This document shows, one piece after another, positions 1 to 6,488 of a DNA stretch of 14,327 bases. The position numbers and the translations under genes are program-made. Every line of letters starts with the position of its first letter. Positions within the stretch are counted from its first letter, which is position 1. The notes under the pieces are model-generated. The model searched no databases, had not been told where the DNA came from, and worked only from the letters and a program-made list of their open reading frames with translations. Source of the stretch: Deltaproteobacteria bacterium (GTDB lineage: Bacteria; Desulfobacterota; Syntrophobacteria; BM002); contig JAGFXI010000017.1 in NCBI GenBank assembly GCA_017861095.1, positions 1-14,327 on the forward strand, given 5' to 3'.

Positions 1-2
1 GC

Positions 3-371
3 CGGGGGTTCCTCACCGGGCGCTTCCGCCGGTTCGAGGACATTCCGGAGGGCGACTATCGGCGCAATTCGCCCCGGTTCCAGGGGGAGAACTTCCAGAA
101 AAATCTTGCCCTCGTCGACCGCGTTCGCGAGATCGCCCGGGAAAAACGGGTGAGGCCTTCGCAGCTGGCGCTGGCCTGGGTGCTGGCTCAGGGTGAGGAG
201 ATCGTCCCCATCCCTGGCACAGCCCGCCGCGATCATCTCGAGGAAAACATCGCCGCCCTCGACATCGTCCTCTCCACCGAGGATCTGAAGCGCATCGATG
301 CGGTGGCGACCAAAGGTGCGGCGGCCGGCGCACGCTACGCCGAGGCGGCTATGCGCCACCTGAACGGGTGA
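3..371 (+). CDS. Aldo/keto reductase, C-terminal part (5' end outside window)
   Basis: This is the 3' end of a gene that begins before the window; the frame is open from base 3 to the TGA at 369-371. The product would be a cytosolic NADPH-dependent oxidoreductase of the aldo/keto reductase superfamily, an (alpha/beta)8 barrel reducing carbonyl compounds. Family features seen in order are GRFRRFEDIP and PRFQGENFQKNL (barrel strand 7 region), ALAWVLAQG, and IVPIPGTARRDHLEENIAAL, the C-terminal NADP-binding signature (I-P-G-x-x-x-x-x-H-x-x-E-N). A C-terminal helix ends in AAMRHLNG. The pattern resembles the YghZ/AKR subgroup of enzymes about 330 residues long, so roughly two thirds is missing to the left. 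The catalytic Asp/Tyr/Lys/His tetrad lies outside the window, so substrate cannot be judged. It converges on the SH3-protein gene, with an inverted repeat between them. Confidence 0.92.
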   Translation, partial: RGFLTGRFRRFEDIPEGDYRRNSPRFQGENFQKNLALVDRVREIAREKRVRPSQLALAWVLAQGEEIVPIPGTARRDHLEENIAALDIVLSTEDLKRIDAVATKGAAAGARYAEAAMRHLNG

Positions 372-408
372 GGCGCCGCACGTCCGCCGTGATGAGGAGC
401 CTCATACC

Positions 409-471
409 AGCCCGCATTATGCACGAGACGCCGTAGTGCGGTCGCAGCAGGGTTCGTGCATAATGTGGGCT
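409..471. repeat. Long inverted repeat between convergent genes
   Basis: Two 19-base arms, AGCCCGCATTATGCACGAG at 409-427 and TTCGTGCATAATGTGGGCT at 453-471, are reverse complements at 17 of 19 positions. The two exceptions are G-T pairs, so an RNA copy would fold completely. The spacer is 25 bases. It sits between the converging 3' ends of the aldo/keto reductase and SH3-protein genes, so it may act as a bidirectional terminator, although there is no T tract. Eleven bases of the arm (TAATGCGGGCT) recur at 2460-2470, which suggests a dispersed repeat or mobile-element end rather than a private terminator. Confidence 0.75.
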
Positions 472-505
472 CCGGGTGCTGGAAACGGTTCCTCCCCGGC
501 CTTGG

Positions 506-1228
506 TCACCGATAGAGTTCCGCGGCCCGCCGCCGGCGCGAGCGCGCCATCAATAGACCCAGGAGCCACCCACCGAACAGGACCCCGGCGCCGGTAAGGA
601 ACCATTCTACGGCGGTCGAGGAGCTCAAGATCGTATACTTCTTCTCGACCTCGTCGAACTTGCTCCTGTACTGCTGGAATTCGGAGGTGAGCTGATCATG
701 GGCGGCCTTGAGTTGGAGATACTGTGCCGCCCCCTTTTTCAGCGCGTCATGCTCCTGGCGGAGCGTGCTCAATTCCTTGCGCTCGCTCTCGAGCTGCCTT
801 TTCAAGGCGGCGTTTTCCTCCCGCAACTCGCGGTCGATGGCCTCAGAGCGAATTGTTCTCCCCTGGAGCTCCTTCTTCTCCTTTTCCAGCTTCTCCGCCG
901 TCATCCTCCAGGGTTGTTGCGCCGAGAGATATTGACGCGGAATCCATCCCGTGCGGCCGTCCTCCAGGCCCACCTGGGCCCACTCGTTTTCTTCCTTGAG
1001 CAGGCTTACCGCGGTGCCCACCTGGATGGACGCAGTAATGCGATAATTGTTCCCCGGGCCTGAACGAAGAATGGTCTCCAGGGTGATATCGGAGACGTAC
1101 ATCTTGGCGGCCCCCGTCGCTGTCGCCGGCAGGCACGACAGGAGCAGACCAAAGAGCACGGCAGATCCTAGCCGATTCGTTCGTGCTGTCAACATTCCCA
1201 TGTCGCTCATGCCCTTCGTGAGGATCAT
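506..1228 (-). CDS. SH3-domain, coiled-coil, membrane-anchored protein (TIGR04211/YgiM-like)
   Basis: A 240-residue envelope protein with the architecture of the TIGR04211 'SH3 and anchor domain' family (E. coli YgiM relatives), whose exact role is unknown. Seen in order: a signal-peptide-like hydrophobic stretch at about 20-40 ending near ATGAA; a bacterial SH3 domain at about 43-103 (YVSD..LET.LRSGPGNNYRI, then GWIPRQYL); a highly charged coiled coil at about 108-198; a transmembrane helix at about 207-228; and a basic tail RSRRRR. This predicts a periplasmic SH3 and coiled coil anchored by the C-terminal helix. The SH3 domain probably binds peptidoglycan or a protein partner. The first ATG has a weak ribosome site. 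Internal ATGs at residues 7, 10 and 12 are possible, the first of these having AAGG just upstream, and all of them keep the signal peptide. It lies downstream of the PilZ-FHA gene on the same strand. Confidence 0.85.
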   Translation of the reverse strand: MILTKGMSDMGMLTARTNRLGSAVLFGLLLSCLPATATGAAKMYVSDITLETILRSGPGNNYRITASIQVGTAVSLLKEENEWAQVGLEDGRTGWIPRQYLSAQQPWRMTAEKLEKEKKELQGRTIRSEAIDRELREENAALKRQLESERKELSTLRQEHDALKKGAAQYLQLKAAHDQLTSEFQQYRSKFDEVEKKYTILSSSTAVEWFLTGAGVLFGGWLLGLLMARSRRRRAAELYR

Positions 1229-1316
1229 TGCCGTATCTTGCCGATAGCTCGCAGGAAAGGAGGGACGGCCTCTCCAAGCTGGCTCAAGGTCGTTGAGCGT
1301 GGTTCGCGGGCGTCAA

Positions 1317-1356
1317 AGAGGAGAAGGGCCGGCAGAGAAACCGCCCAGGCCGGCCC
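1317..1356 (-). terminator. Candidate terminator after the PilZ-FHA gene
   Basis: GGGCCGGC at 1326-1333 and GCCGGCCC at 1349-1356 form a perfect 8-bp stem with a 15-base loop. On the minus strand the stem is followed by the pyrimidine run TTCTCCTCTTT. It lies 38 bases past the stop of the PilZ-FHA gene and before the SH3 gene, so the two may be separate transcripts. The tract is C-interrupted, which limits confidence. Confidence 0.45.
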
Positions 1357-1394
1357 GGCGCCGGCAAAGAAAAGAAGATCGTGGTCAGGCATAT

Positions 1395-2270
1395 CTACGA
1401 GATCGGCAGTTCCAGAAACTTGTAAAACCCTTCCGGAGAGAAATAGACCACCTTCGTTTGCGGACCGAATGATATCTCATCGCCGTCCGCTAGCCGGTAT
1501 TCCTTATGCGGAGTCAGGCGATGACCATTGACGAAGGTTCCGTTGGTCGATGCCATGTCAATGAGATAGCAATATTCTTGCATTGGCGCGATATGTAAAG
1601 ATGCATGGGATTTTGAGACTAATTTGCTGTGAAAAACAATATCATTATCTGGCGACCGTCCAATCGATATCCTCCAAGTGGGAACGGATTTTGTACTTAT
1701 TTCTATGACTCGCAAATCCAGAGTCTTCTTTCTTCCTATGTCTCGCTGAAGAGCTTCCAGGGCGTTGCGGTCGTCCATGACATCGGTGTCAAATTTTACT
1801 ATGATGTTCTTGTCAAATAGATGTCTCGATTGCTCGATAAGAAAACCATTCGGATATTGCTTCGTGAATTCGGGCAACGGCAGGCTTGCGGCCTCAATCA
1901 GATAATAGGCAAGCCTTTTGTGTCTCACTTTGTGCTTGATATCTAGAAGCTCGATTTCCGCAAACCGATCAAACCCCGAGGCGAACTGCACTCCAACGCC
2001 GGTGCCTTCTCGATCCACACGGGCGATGATGCCTTCCCCCTGTAAACCCATGGTCTTGTCTTGTCCGGTGAGATCCGGCGAGAGAAAAAAGGTGACGATG
2101 ACCCTCTCGCGGAGCTGGAAGGCTTCCCATTTATCGGTCGTCACGAAGGCGCCGCCCTGGCTTATGTTCTCGGTCACCCCTTCCACCGGAGTATAGAGGC
2201 CGGCCTTGGAGAACTTGGTGAAAAGGCGATGGCCGACTCGCACATAGGCTCGACGGTCATGGGTTTCCAT
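1395..2270 (-). CDS. PilZ-FHA fusion protein, putative c-di-GMP/phosphothreonine signalling protein
   Basis: A 291-residue soluble protein with two signalling domains. The N-terminal part (about 5-115) is PilZ, with both c-di-GMP-binding motifs: RxxxR (R7-R11 in RRAYVR) and N-x-S-x-x-G (N35, S37, G40 in NISQGG), plus GVGVQF as the closing strand. The C-terminal part (about 198-276) is a forkhead-associated domain: GRS (204-206), KSH (220-222), STNGT (241-245) and NG (248-249) are the conserved phosphothreonine-binding residues. Residues 116-197 form a linker with no motif I recognise. Known families support c-di-GMP binding by the first domain and phosphopeptide binding by the second. That one protein joins the two signals is inference. 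No membrane segment or output domain is present, so it is probably an adaptor. AGGGG lies about 11 bases before the ATG, and a GAGACC-N6-GGTCTC inverted repeat lies just upstream. Confidence 0.88.
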   Translation of the reverse strand: METHDRRAYVRVGHRLFTKFSKAGLYTPVEGVTENISQGGAFVTTDKWEAFQLRERVIVTFFLSPDLTGQDKTMGLQGEGIIARVDREGTGVGVQFASGFDRFAEIELLDIKHKVRHKRLAYYLIEAASLPLPEFTKQYPNGFLIEQSRHLFDKNIIVKFDTDVMDDRNALEALQRDIGRKKTLDLRVIEISTKSVPTWRISIGRSPDNDIVFHSKLVSKSHASLHIAPMQEYCYLIDMASTNGTFVNGHRLTPHKEYRLADGDEISFGPQTKVVYFSPEGFYKFLELPIS

Positions 2271-2285
2271 AAGCTTAGTGCCCCT

Positions 2286-2303
2286 GAGACCCTCTGCGGT
2301 CTC
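2286..2303. repeat. Inverted repeat GAGACC-N6-GGTCTC upstream of the PilZ-FHA gene
   Basis: Perfect 6-bp arms at 2286-2291 and 2298-2303 separated by 6 bases, beginning 16 bases before the start codon at 2270 and next to the probable ribosome-binding site. It could be a small operator or an mRNA hairpin affecting translation. No matching factor can be named. Confidence 0.35.
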
Positions 2304-2468
2304 GGATGACCTTCGCGGGATCGAGGATGTTTGATCATGTCAGCGTCTGCGGCACTGGCGGAGAAATATTGGTCCCAGCGCTAAACCAGCCTCGCGGTCG
2401 TCCTTACACCGAGTGGGGGCAACGGGATGCTCGCCGACGCCCCCTCGTTTCCCTCAGTCTAATGCGGG

Positions 2469-2612
2469 CTAGCGGTTTCTCAGCACTTCTACGCTTGCCA
2501 AACCGTTTCGTCGTTCAGCGATAGCGGCCTTGTCAACAGTGTAAACAAAATGATAAGCAGCAACAGGCGTACCAGTGCCGGTCGCCTTGCCGTGATACCT
2601 AAAAAACACTAG
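2469..2612 (-). pseudogene. Short C-terminal coding remnant, family unknown
   Basis: The minus strand is open for 47 codons before a TAG at 2469-2471, and the reading looks protein-like: FRYHGKATGTGTPV, then AAYHFVYTVDKAAIAERRNG and a tail LASVEVLRNR. There is no start codon with a ribosome site, and a stop lies just upstream at 2613-2615. If coding at all, it is the 3' end of a decayed gene. The stop overlaps CTAGCCCGCATTA, the start of the sequence shared with the 409-471 repeat, so the remnant may be the end of an old insertion element. I do not recognise the family, and chance openness cannot be excluded at this length. Confidence 0.25.
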
Positions 2613-3002
2613 TTATTATAAGATTTTGCATCTTCTATCCCGTACGGGACTGATCGGCTGGAGTCCGCCTTCCGGTAGGCTTTTGAATACTTTTCACTTT
2701 CCCATGTATCAAATCGTATATCTTTGCGGAGTGTCCTGCGGAGAGGCTTCTTCAGGGTGAGACCTAGCCCTGGGACCACTCACCATGATGACGTGTCACC
2801 GGGGGCGCTTTGACGTGCTCCGAGATCCCGTGGCAAATTCAATCTCAGCCCCTTGAGGCCGTTCCTGGCAGACATTCCCCGGCGGGTGTTTAGGAAGGCT
2901 TCGTATTGCGACGGACGAGGCTACCATGGGAGACAGGGTCACTCTTTTTGGCTTCCTTGCCGGTTGAGGCCGCAAGAGCTCCCGCGCGGGGAGGAAGTCA
3001 CA

Positions 3003-4024
3003 TTGAAGAGAGCGTTAACGCCCCGAGGAAACGCCGCAGCCTGGCGACATGTTTTGGCCCTCGTGTTGGCGTGGGCTCTGTCGACGGTCAATCCGTTCGC
3101 CATTCCGTGCGAGGCGAGAGATCTTCACAAGGTTGGTCCTTGTAGGCTCTCTTCAATGGGAGCTTGGATGTCCTTACGGCTGGGATTCCCGCTGCGAAGC
3201 ACGGCGCACTCGCCTCGCTGAGCAAGACGTACCTCGCCTACTGCGACTGCACCCGCCGGGGCGGCACGGACAAGATGGCCATCGCCGCGGCTTTCACGAA
3301 CGGCGACTCCGACAATCTCATGGTGGGGCGTAACGGCGTTTTTTGTGACCGAAACGGGAACGACTGGGACGCCACCATTACCAAGATCGTCGAGCACCCC
3401 ATCAGCATTCGTCAGGCAATCCTCTCGCCCTACAAACGGCTCGGCCGTTTTCTCGGCGAACCGATTCAGAAGATGGCGGCGGCCAAGGAGAAAGCCGCCA
3501 TCGGGAAAGTGGAGACACAGATCGTTGCCACCGCCGAGAAGGCAGACGCCGGATAACCCGCCGCCCCTGCCGCACCGCCGACGCCCTTCGACGCGGCCAA
3601 GTCCGCCGGCATTTGTGTCGCCATCGGTCTCGCTCTCGGCGCTCTCGGCACGGCAATCGCCAGCATAATCACCGGCTTTCTGAGGCTCGCCTGGTGGCAG
3701 ATGCCCTTGGCGATCCTAGGCATCATGGGCGTCATCTCGGGACCAGCGGTGATTATCGCTTGGCTGAAGCTCCGCCAGCGGAACCGCGGACCCAGTCTGG
3801 ACGCCAGTGGCTCGCCTGTGAACGCCCGGGCCAAGGTCAATATCCCCTTCGGCAGATCCCTGACCGGGACCGCCAAACTGCCTCCCGGGGCGAGCCGCTC
3901 ACTACAAGACTCCTACCAGCGCAAATCGGCGAGGAGGAGGTTCTGGTTCTGGGGTATTCTGGTGCTCATCGTGGCGGCGGCAGTGACTTGCTACGTCCTG
4001 AAGACCTACGTCCTCGCGCCGTGA
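3003..4024 (+). pseudogene. Broken gene for an uncharacterised secreted/membrane protein (frameshift plus in-frame stop)
   Basis: The pieces form one gene. A TTG at 3003, preceded at good distance by GGGGAGGAAG, starts MKRALTPRGN and a hydrophobic signal (LALVLAWALSTVNPF). That frame runs on only to a stop at 3219-3221. From about 3146 a second frame carries LDVLTAGIPAAKHGALASLS, then AIAAAFTNGDSDNLMVGRNG and DWDATITKIVEHPISIRQA. A TAA at 3554-3556 interrupts it, but the same frame continues directly as PAAPAAPPTPFDAAK, two hydrophobic helices (3612-3780), WLKLRQRNRGP, ARAKVNIPFGRSLTG and a last membrane helix (about 3940-4005) ending at TGA 4022-4024. Start to stop is 1022 bases, one short of a whole number of codons, consistent with a single-base loss. 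The domains look like a conserved bacterial family of unknown function; I cannot name it. Two lesions argue for decay over sequencing error, but error is possible. Confidence 0.7.
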
Positions 4025-4413
4025 GAGAGCCCAGGAGGTTTCTGAAAAACCCAGGGGCGTTGCCATATTGTTCGGGATTGTGATGCGAGACTGGACGGCC
4101 AGCTGATCTACCCAGCGGGAGGCAGGCAAGTCCGCGGGCGCCTCGCGCCGGGGGGCCGGATCACGTGCTTTGCGACAATCGCAATCTCCACTCACCATCT
4201 TTCTTTTTCAGGGCAATCCTTTTCTCACATATAACCTTTTTTTCCCATAGTATAAGGTCAAGTCTTTCCGCAAGTCGCAATAAGCCTGCAATAAATAAGG
4301 AAGTTATCTTCAATATACTTCTGGCATGCTTTTTTCATTATGGCCAAATGCAAGTGGAATTAATCTGATCTCTATAAAGCAGATCCAGATGGACACTTTC
4401 ATCGAGGCTTATT
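4025..4413. other. 389-bp intergenic stretch with an AT-rich second half
   Basis: Just after the broken gene, 4030-4051 reads CCAGGAGGTTTCTGAAAAACCC. This loosely resembles the terminal repeats of the MITE-like element at 7727-8018 and could also fold into a small hairpin (GGTTT/AAACC). From about 4190 to 4413 the DNA is much richer in A and T than its surroundings, with pyrimidine runs such as CTTTCTTTTTC and CCTTTTTTTCCC. TATAAA at 4373-4378 is a possible -10 for the following small gene, but no good -35 is seen. No gene is supported here. Confidence 0.5.
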
Positions 4414-4659
4414 ATGAAAGTAAAGACGATCAGTTTGTCCGTTATTCTCGCAGCGTTATTCATGACTCTTGCGGTAATCGCCATGATCGTCATCCTTTCA
4501 TTGAAACACACAAGAGATCGTAAGCCGAGACTGGTAAGCTATCCGTGCATCGTGGTTAAGGGGGACAGGTGGGTCTCCCGCGTGGATCTGGAAATGCGGC
4601 ATTATTACGCGTGGTTACAGGACGACTTGTCCAATCCGCCAGACAGTATGCAAAGATGA
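4414..4659 (+). CDS. Small single-pass membrane protein, unknown function
   Basis: An 81-residue protein. Residues 5-30 (TISLSVILAALFMTLAVIAM onward) are a strong N-terminal transmembrane helix or uncleaved signal anchor, followed by a basic KHTRDRKPR segment and a soluble tail with aromatic residues (HYYAWLQ). The start is ATG 4414 with GAGG about 8 bases upstream. It follows an AT-rich leader and has more mixed codon use than its GC-rich neighbours. A strong hairpin at 4684-4709 lies 25 bases after the stop. I do not recognise a family. The length, ribosome site and clean helix make it a plausible real gene, but no homologue can be cited. Confidence 0.5.
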   Translation: MKVKTISLSVILAALFMTLAVIAMIVILSLKHTRDRKPRLVSYPCIVVKGDRWVSRVDLEMRHYYAWLQDDLSNPPDSMQR

Positions 4660-4683
4660 GCGAGGAGGGCAGCACCGTTCGAT

Positions 4684-4709
4684 CGGTGGGCGCACAATTG
4701 CGCTCACCG
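4684..4709. repeat. 11-bp hairpin with tetraloop downstream of the small membrane-protein gene
   Basis: CGGTGGGCGCA (4684-4694) and TGCGCTCACCG (4699-4709) pair at ten positions plus one G-T, around the 4-base loop CAAT. It begins 25 bases after the stop at 4659. There is no T run on either side, so it is not a standard intrinsic terminator; a processing or stability hairpin, or a protein-binding palindrome, are the alternatives. Confidence 0.6.
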
Positions 4710-4861
4710 TCCTGTGCCGGGATGAGCATGTGCATGCCACTCGCGCGACCCGTGGATCTGAGCTAGAGCGATCCGAGTGAGGCCAAGGCGACGAGTGATA
4801 CCAATTTGCCTTCACAAATCAAGCATTATTAGTATGGCGACGTCCAACGAGGAGGGTCGCT

Positions 4862-5002
4862 ATGGAGATGGTGGAGGTAGAGAAGAACTCGGTGCTCGAT
4901 GTCCGCTCCATGACATGCTTTGCATGGATGCTAAATCGAATATTGAATGCAAGTTGGTATGAAATCGCAAAATCTAGATATCTCTTTGGCGCAGTCCGTT
5001 AG
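4862..5002 (+). CDS. Possible 46-residue ORF leading into the PilZ gene
   Basis: ATG 4862 is preceded by GAGGAGGG at about 6 bases, the best ribosome site in this stretch. It opens a 46-codon frame beginning MEMVEVEKNSVLDVRSMTC and ending YLFGAVR, with stop TAG at 5000-5002. It overlaps the start of the PilZ gene, whose own candidate starts (4947 and 4959) have no clear ribosome site. Translational coupling from this ORF would explain how the PilZ gene is translated. The sequence has no recognisable motif. It could be a leader peptide, a tiny protein, or an older N-terminus of the PilZ protein lost by frameshift. Evidence is the ribosome site and placement only. Confidence 0.35.
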   Translation: MEMVEVEKNSVLDVRSMTCFAWMLNRILNASWYEIAKSRYLFGAVR

Positions 5003-5339
5003 GAAATCTCCGGGGAAGAGATCTCGCCAGCATCCCCGAGCCGAGGTCTCGCTGCCAGTCATTGTCTGCACCCCGCGAGGCCAGATTCAGGGGAGAATCA
5101 TTAACCTGAGTCTTACCGGGGCCTTCATTCTTCTTGGTGAGCTGCCGGACTTGACCCGCCAAGTGGAGTTGTTTATCGAGATTCCGAGACTCCAGGTGCT
5201 GCTCGTGATCGCGGTGATCGTGCGGTTTGATATTCGCCTTACCGGCGATGGTACAAGGCACCACTTCGGCCTAGCTGTCCGCTTTGCAAACATCTCCGAT
5301 GATGACCGGGTTTTGCTTTCCAGCACATTCCTTAGTTGA
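4947..5339 (+). CDS. PilZ domain protein
   Basis: A 130-residue single-domain PilZ protein, predicted cytosolic c-di-GMP receptor. The c-di-GMP motifs are intact: RxxxR at R27-R31 (RQHPR) and N-x-S-x-x-G at N53, S55 and G58 (NLSLTG), with the final strand GLAVRF near 108-113. The hydrophobic strand LQVLLVIAVIVRFDI is part of the beta barrel, not a membrane helix. Residues 1-24 are a loosely conserved leader. Starts at 4947 or 4959 are both possible and neither has a good Shine-Dalgarno; the overlapping ORF at 4862-5002 may couple translation. The gene lies 166 bases upstream of the two-AMIN-domain protein on the same strand. AMIN domains occur in type IV pilus secretins, so a link to surface structures or motility is plausible but inferred. 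A possible terminator hairpin follows the stop. Confidence 0.85.
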   Translation: MQVGMKSQNLDISLAQSVRKSPGKRSRQHPRAEVSLPVIVCTPRGQIQGRIINLSLTGAFILLGELPDLTRQVELFIEIPRLQVLLVIAVIVRFDIRLTGDGTRHHFGLAVRFANISDDDRVLLSSTFLS

Positions 5340-5342
5340 GCC

Positions 5343-5368
5343 GGGGATCCTTCCTGGATGCCCTTTCT
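5343..5368 (+). terminator. Weak candidate terminator after the PilZ gene
   Basis: GGGGATCC at 5343-5350 and GGATGCCC at 5356-5363 pair at 7 of 8 positions with a 5-base loop, then TTTCT. It starts 4 bases after the PilZ stop. The short T run and mismatch make it uncertain; partial readthrough into the AMIN gene is possible. Confidence 0.35.
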
Positions 5369-5505
5369 GTGGTTCATTCTCCAGGGCGTGACTCCCACCT
5401 CTTGGACTCGTCCCACGAAGATGTGCCACCTTAGACGCGCCCAGATAAACAGGGCGCGTTCCCCACACTCCGGGTCGCGTGCACCTCCGAGAGAGGAGAA
5501 TGAGG

Positions 5506-6456
5506 ATGAAGGAGCAGAGGGGGTTTTTCCTGATATGGCTCCTGGCATGGGTCAGCGGCGCCATCGGTCGCGCTACGCCATCCGCCGCTCCGAAGGCCTC
5601 TCAGGCAGTTGCCCGGGAAACGGCCGTAGCTGCTCCGGACATCTTGCAAGATATCCGGGTGGTCGATCGAGATGTTCACTTGATCTTCGCCCTCTCCGAT
5701 TCGGCGCGAAGGACCTACAGCGTCTTTGAGGCGACTGATCCCTTTCGGGTGATCGTCGCTCTGCCCAATACGACATCCGAGGACGTTCCCACACCAATGG
5801 CGGTGGGAAGCGAGATCCTCAACGCCATTGAAACCACGACGGTCGCCTATGATCTTCACCCCTACACCAAGGTTGTGATCGAGCTGAACCGCGAGACCTC
5901 TTACAGGACTGGCCGAGTAGGCCAGGAGCTCGTGGAAAGCTTCGATCCGGCGCCGCCTGGTGGCGTAGCCGCGGTCCCGGCTGAGCTGTCGGAAGCGCAA
6001 CTCCTCCCGGGTGAGCCTGAGGAGGCCATTGTCGCGAAGGAGGAGAGCCCCCCTCAGCTGCCGCCGGAACCGGCCGCCGTAGATTCTGCCCTTCCTGAGG
6101 CGAAAGATATCCCGGCTCCCGCAAGCAAACTTCTCGCCATTCAGCAACGGTCAGCTGCTCAGGGGGTCCAGTTCGATCTTGTCGGCGACGGGAGGCTTTC
6201 TGACTACGATGCGTTCCACATTTCGGATCCGACCCGGGTGGTGGTCGATCTCTTTGGGGTCCGAGCCAGCGAGGTGAAAAAAGAGATGCTGTTGGACGAC
6301 GCCCTCGTACGGAAGGTTCGGGTGAGTGTCCACGAGGGCAAAGTGCGGGTCGTGTTCGATGTGATCCCTGCTGGCGGAGTGCCGTACAGGCTCGAGGCAG
6401 AAGTCGATAAGCCGGCGGTGACGTTCAAACCTGGCTCCGGGTTTCCCTCTCGTTAG
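5506..6456 (+). CDS. Periplasmic protein with two AMIN domains
   Basis: With the ATG at 5506 (AGGAG 7 bases upstream; the ATG at 5500 is too close to that site) the protein is 316 residues. A signal peptide spans about 5-24 (RGFFLIWLLAWVSGAIGRA). Two AMIN domains follow: about 45-150 (ILQDIRVVDRDVHLIFALSD, then DPFRVIVALPN and YTKVVIELNR) and about 207-308 (VQFDLVGDGRLSDYDAF, then DPTRVVVDLFGV and VRVVFDVIPAG). They are joined by a Pro/Glu-rich linker (150-205). AMIN domains target envelope proteins to peptidoglycan or septa and occur in PilQ secretins and AmiC amidases. No secretin or amidase domain is attached, so this is a stand-alone AMIN protein, perhaps a pilus or cell-wall accessory factor. 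The PilZ gene upstream is consistent with a surface role. It converges with the truncated SDR gene. Confidence 0.85.
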   Translation: MKEQRGFFLIWLLAWVSGAIGRATPSAAPKASQAVARETAVAAPDILQDIRVVDRDVHLIFALSDSARRTYSVFEATDPFRVIVALPNTTSEDVPTPMAVGSEILNAIETTTVAYDLHPYTKVVIELNRETSYRTGRVGQELVESFDPAPPGGVAAVPAELSEAQLLPGEPEEAIVAKEESPPQLPPEPAAVDSALPEAKDIPAPASKLLAIQQRSAAQGVQFDLVGDGRLSDYDAFHISDPTRVVVDLFGVRASEVKKEMLLDDALVRKVRVSVHEGKVRVVFDVIPAGGVPYRLEAEVDKPAVTFKPGSGFPSR

Positions 6457-6488
6457 AGTTCAGTCTCTCACCGAGAGTTCGACCTGGC

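Larger units (their letters stand above)
2271..3002. other. 732-bp region without an intact gene
   Basis: No convincing full-length gene is seen on either strand; the open frames here lack domain-like composition and good ribosome sites. It contains the inverted repeat at 2286-2303, a partial copy of the 409-471 repeat at 2460-2470, a short coding-like remnant on the minus strand (2469-2612), and a perfect 12-base palindrome TCCCGTACGGGA at 2638-2649. A possible plus-strand promoter (TTGAAT at 2683-2688, TATCAA at 2707-2712, 18-base spacing) is 290 bases from the next gene and weak. The mix of repeat pieces and decayed coding sequence suggests an old insertion or deletion site. Confidence 0.6.

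Noticed and set aside
698..1063. Long open frame on the plus strand opposite the SH3-protein gene
   Set aside because: It is the antisense shadow of the coiled-coil coding region, Leu-rich by mirror of Glu/Lys codons, with no family features.
2306..2524. Plus-strand open frame in the gene-poor region
   Set aside because: No domain-like sequence or ribosome site, and it covers the repeat-like DNA at 2460.
4165..4368. Plus-strand open frame in the AT-rich patch
   Set aside because: TTG start without a ribosome site and Phe/Ser-rich translation of pyrimidine runs; composition explains it.
6465..6477. CTCTC-ACC-GAGAG hairpin between the AMIN and SDR genes as a terminator
   Set aside because: Only 5 bp with a 3-base loop and no T run on either strand; too weak to call.
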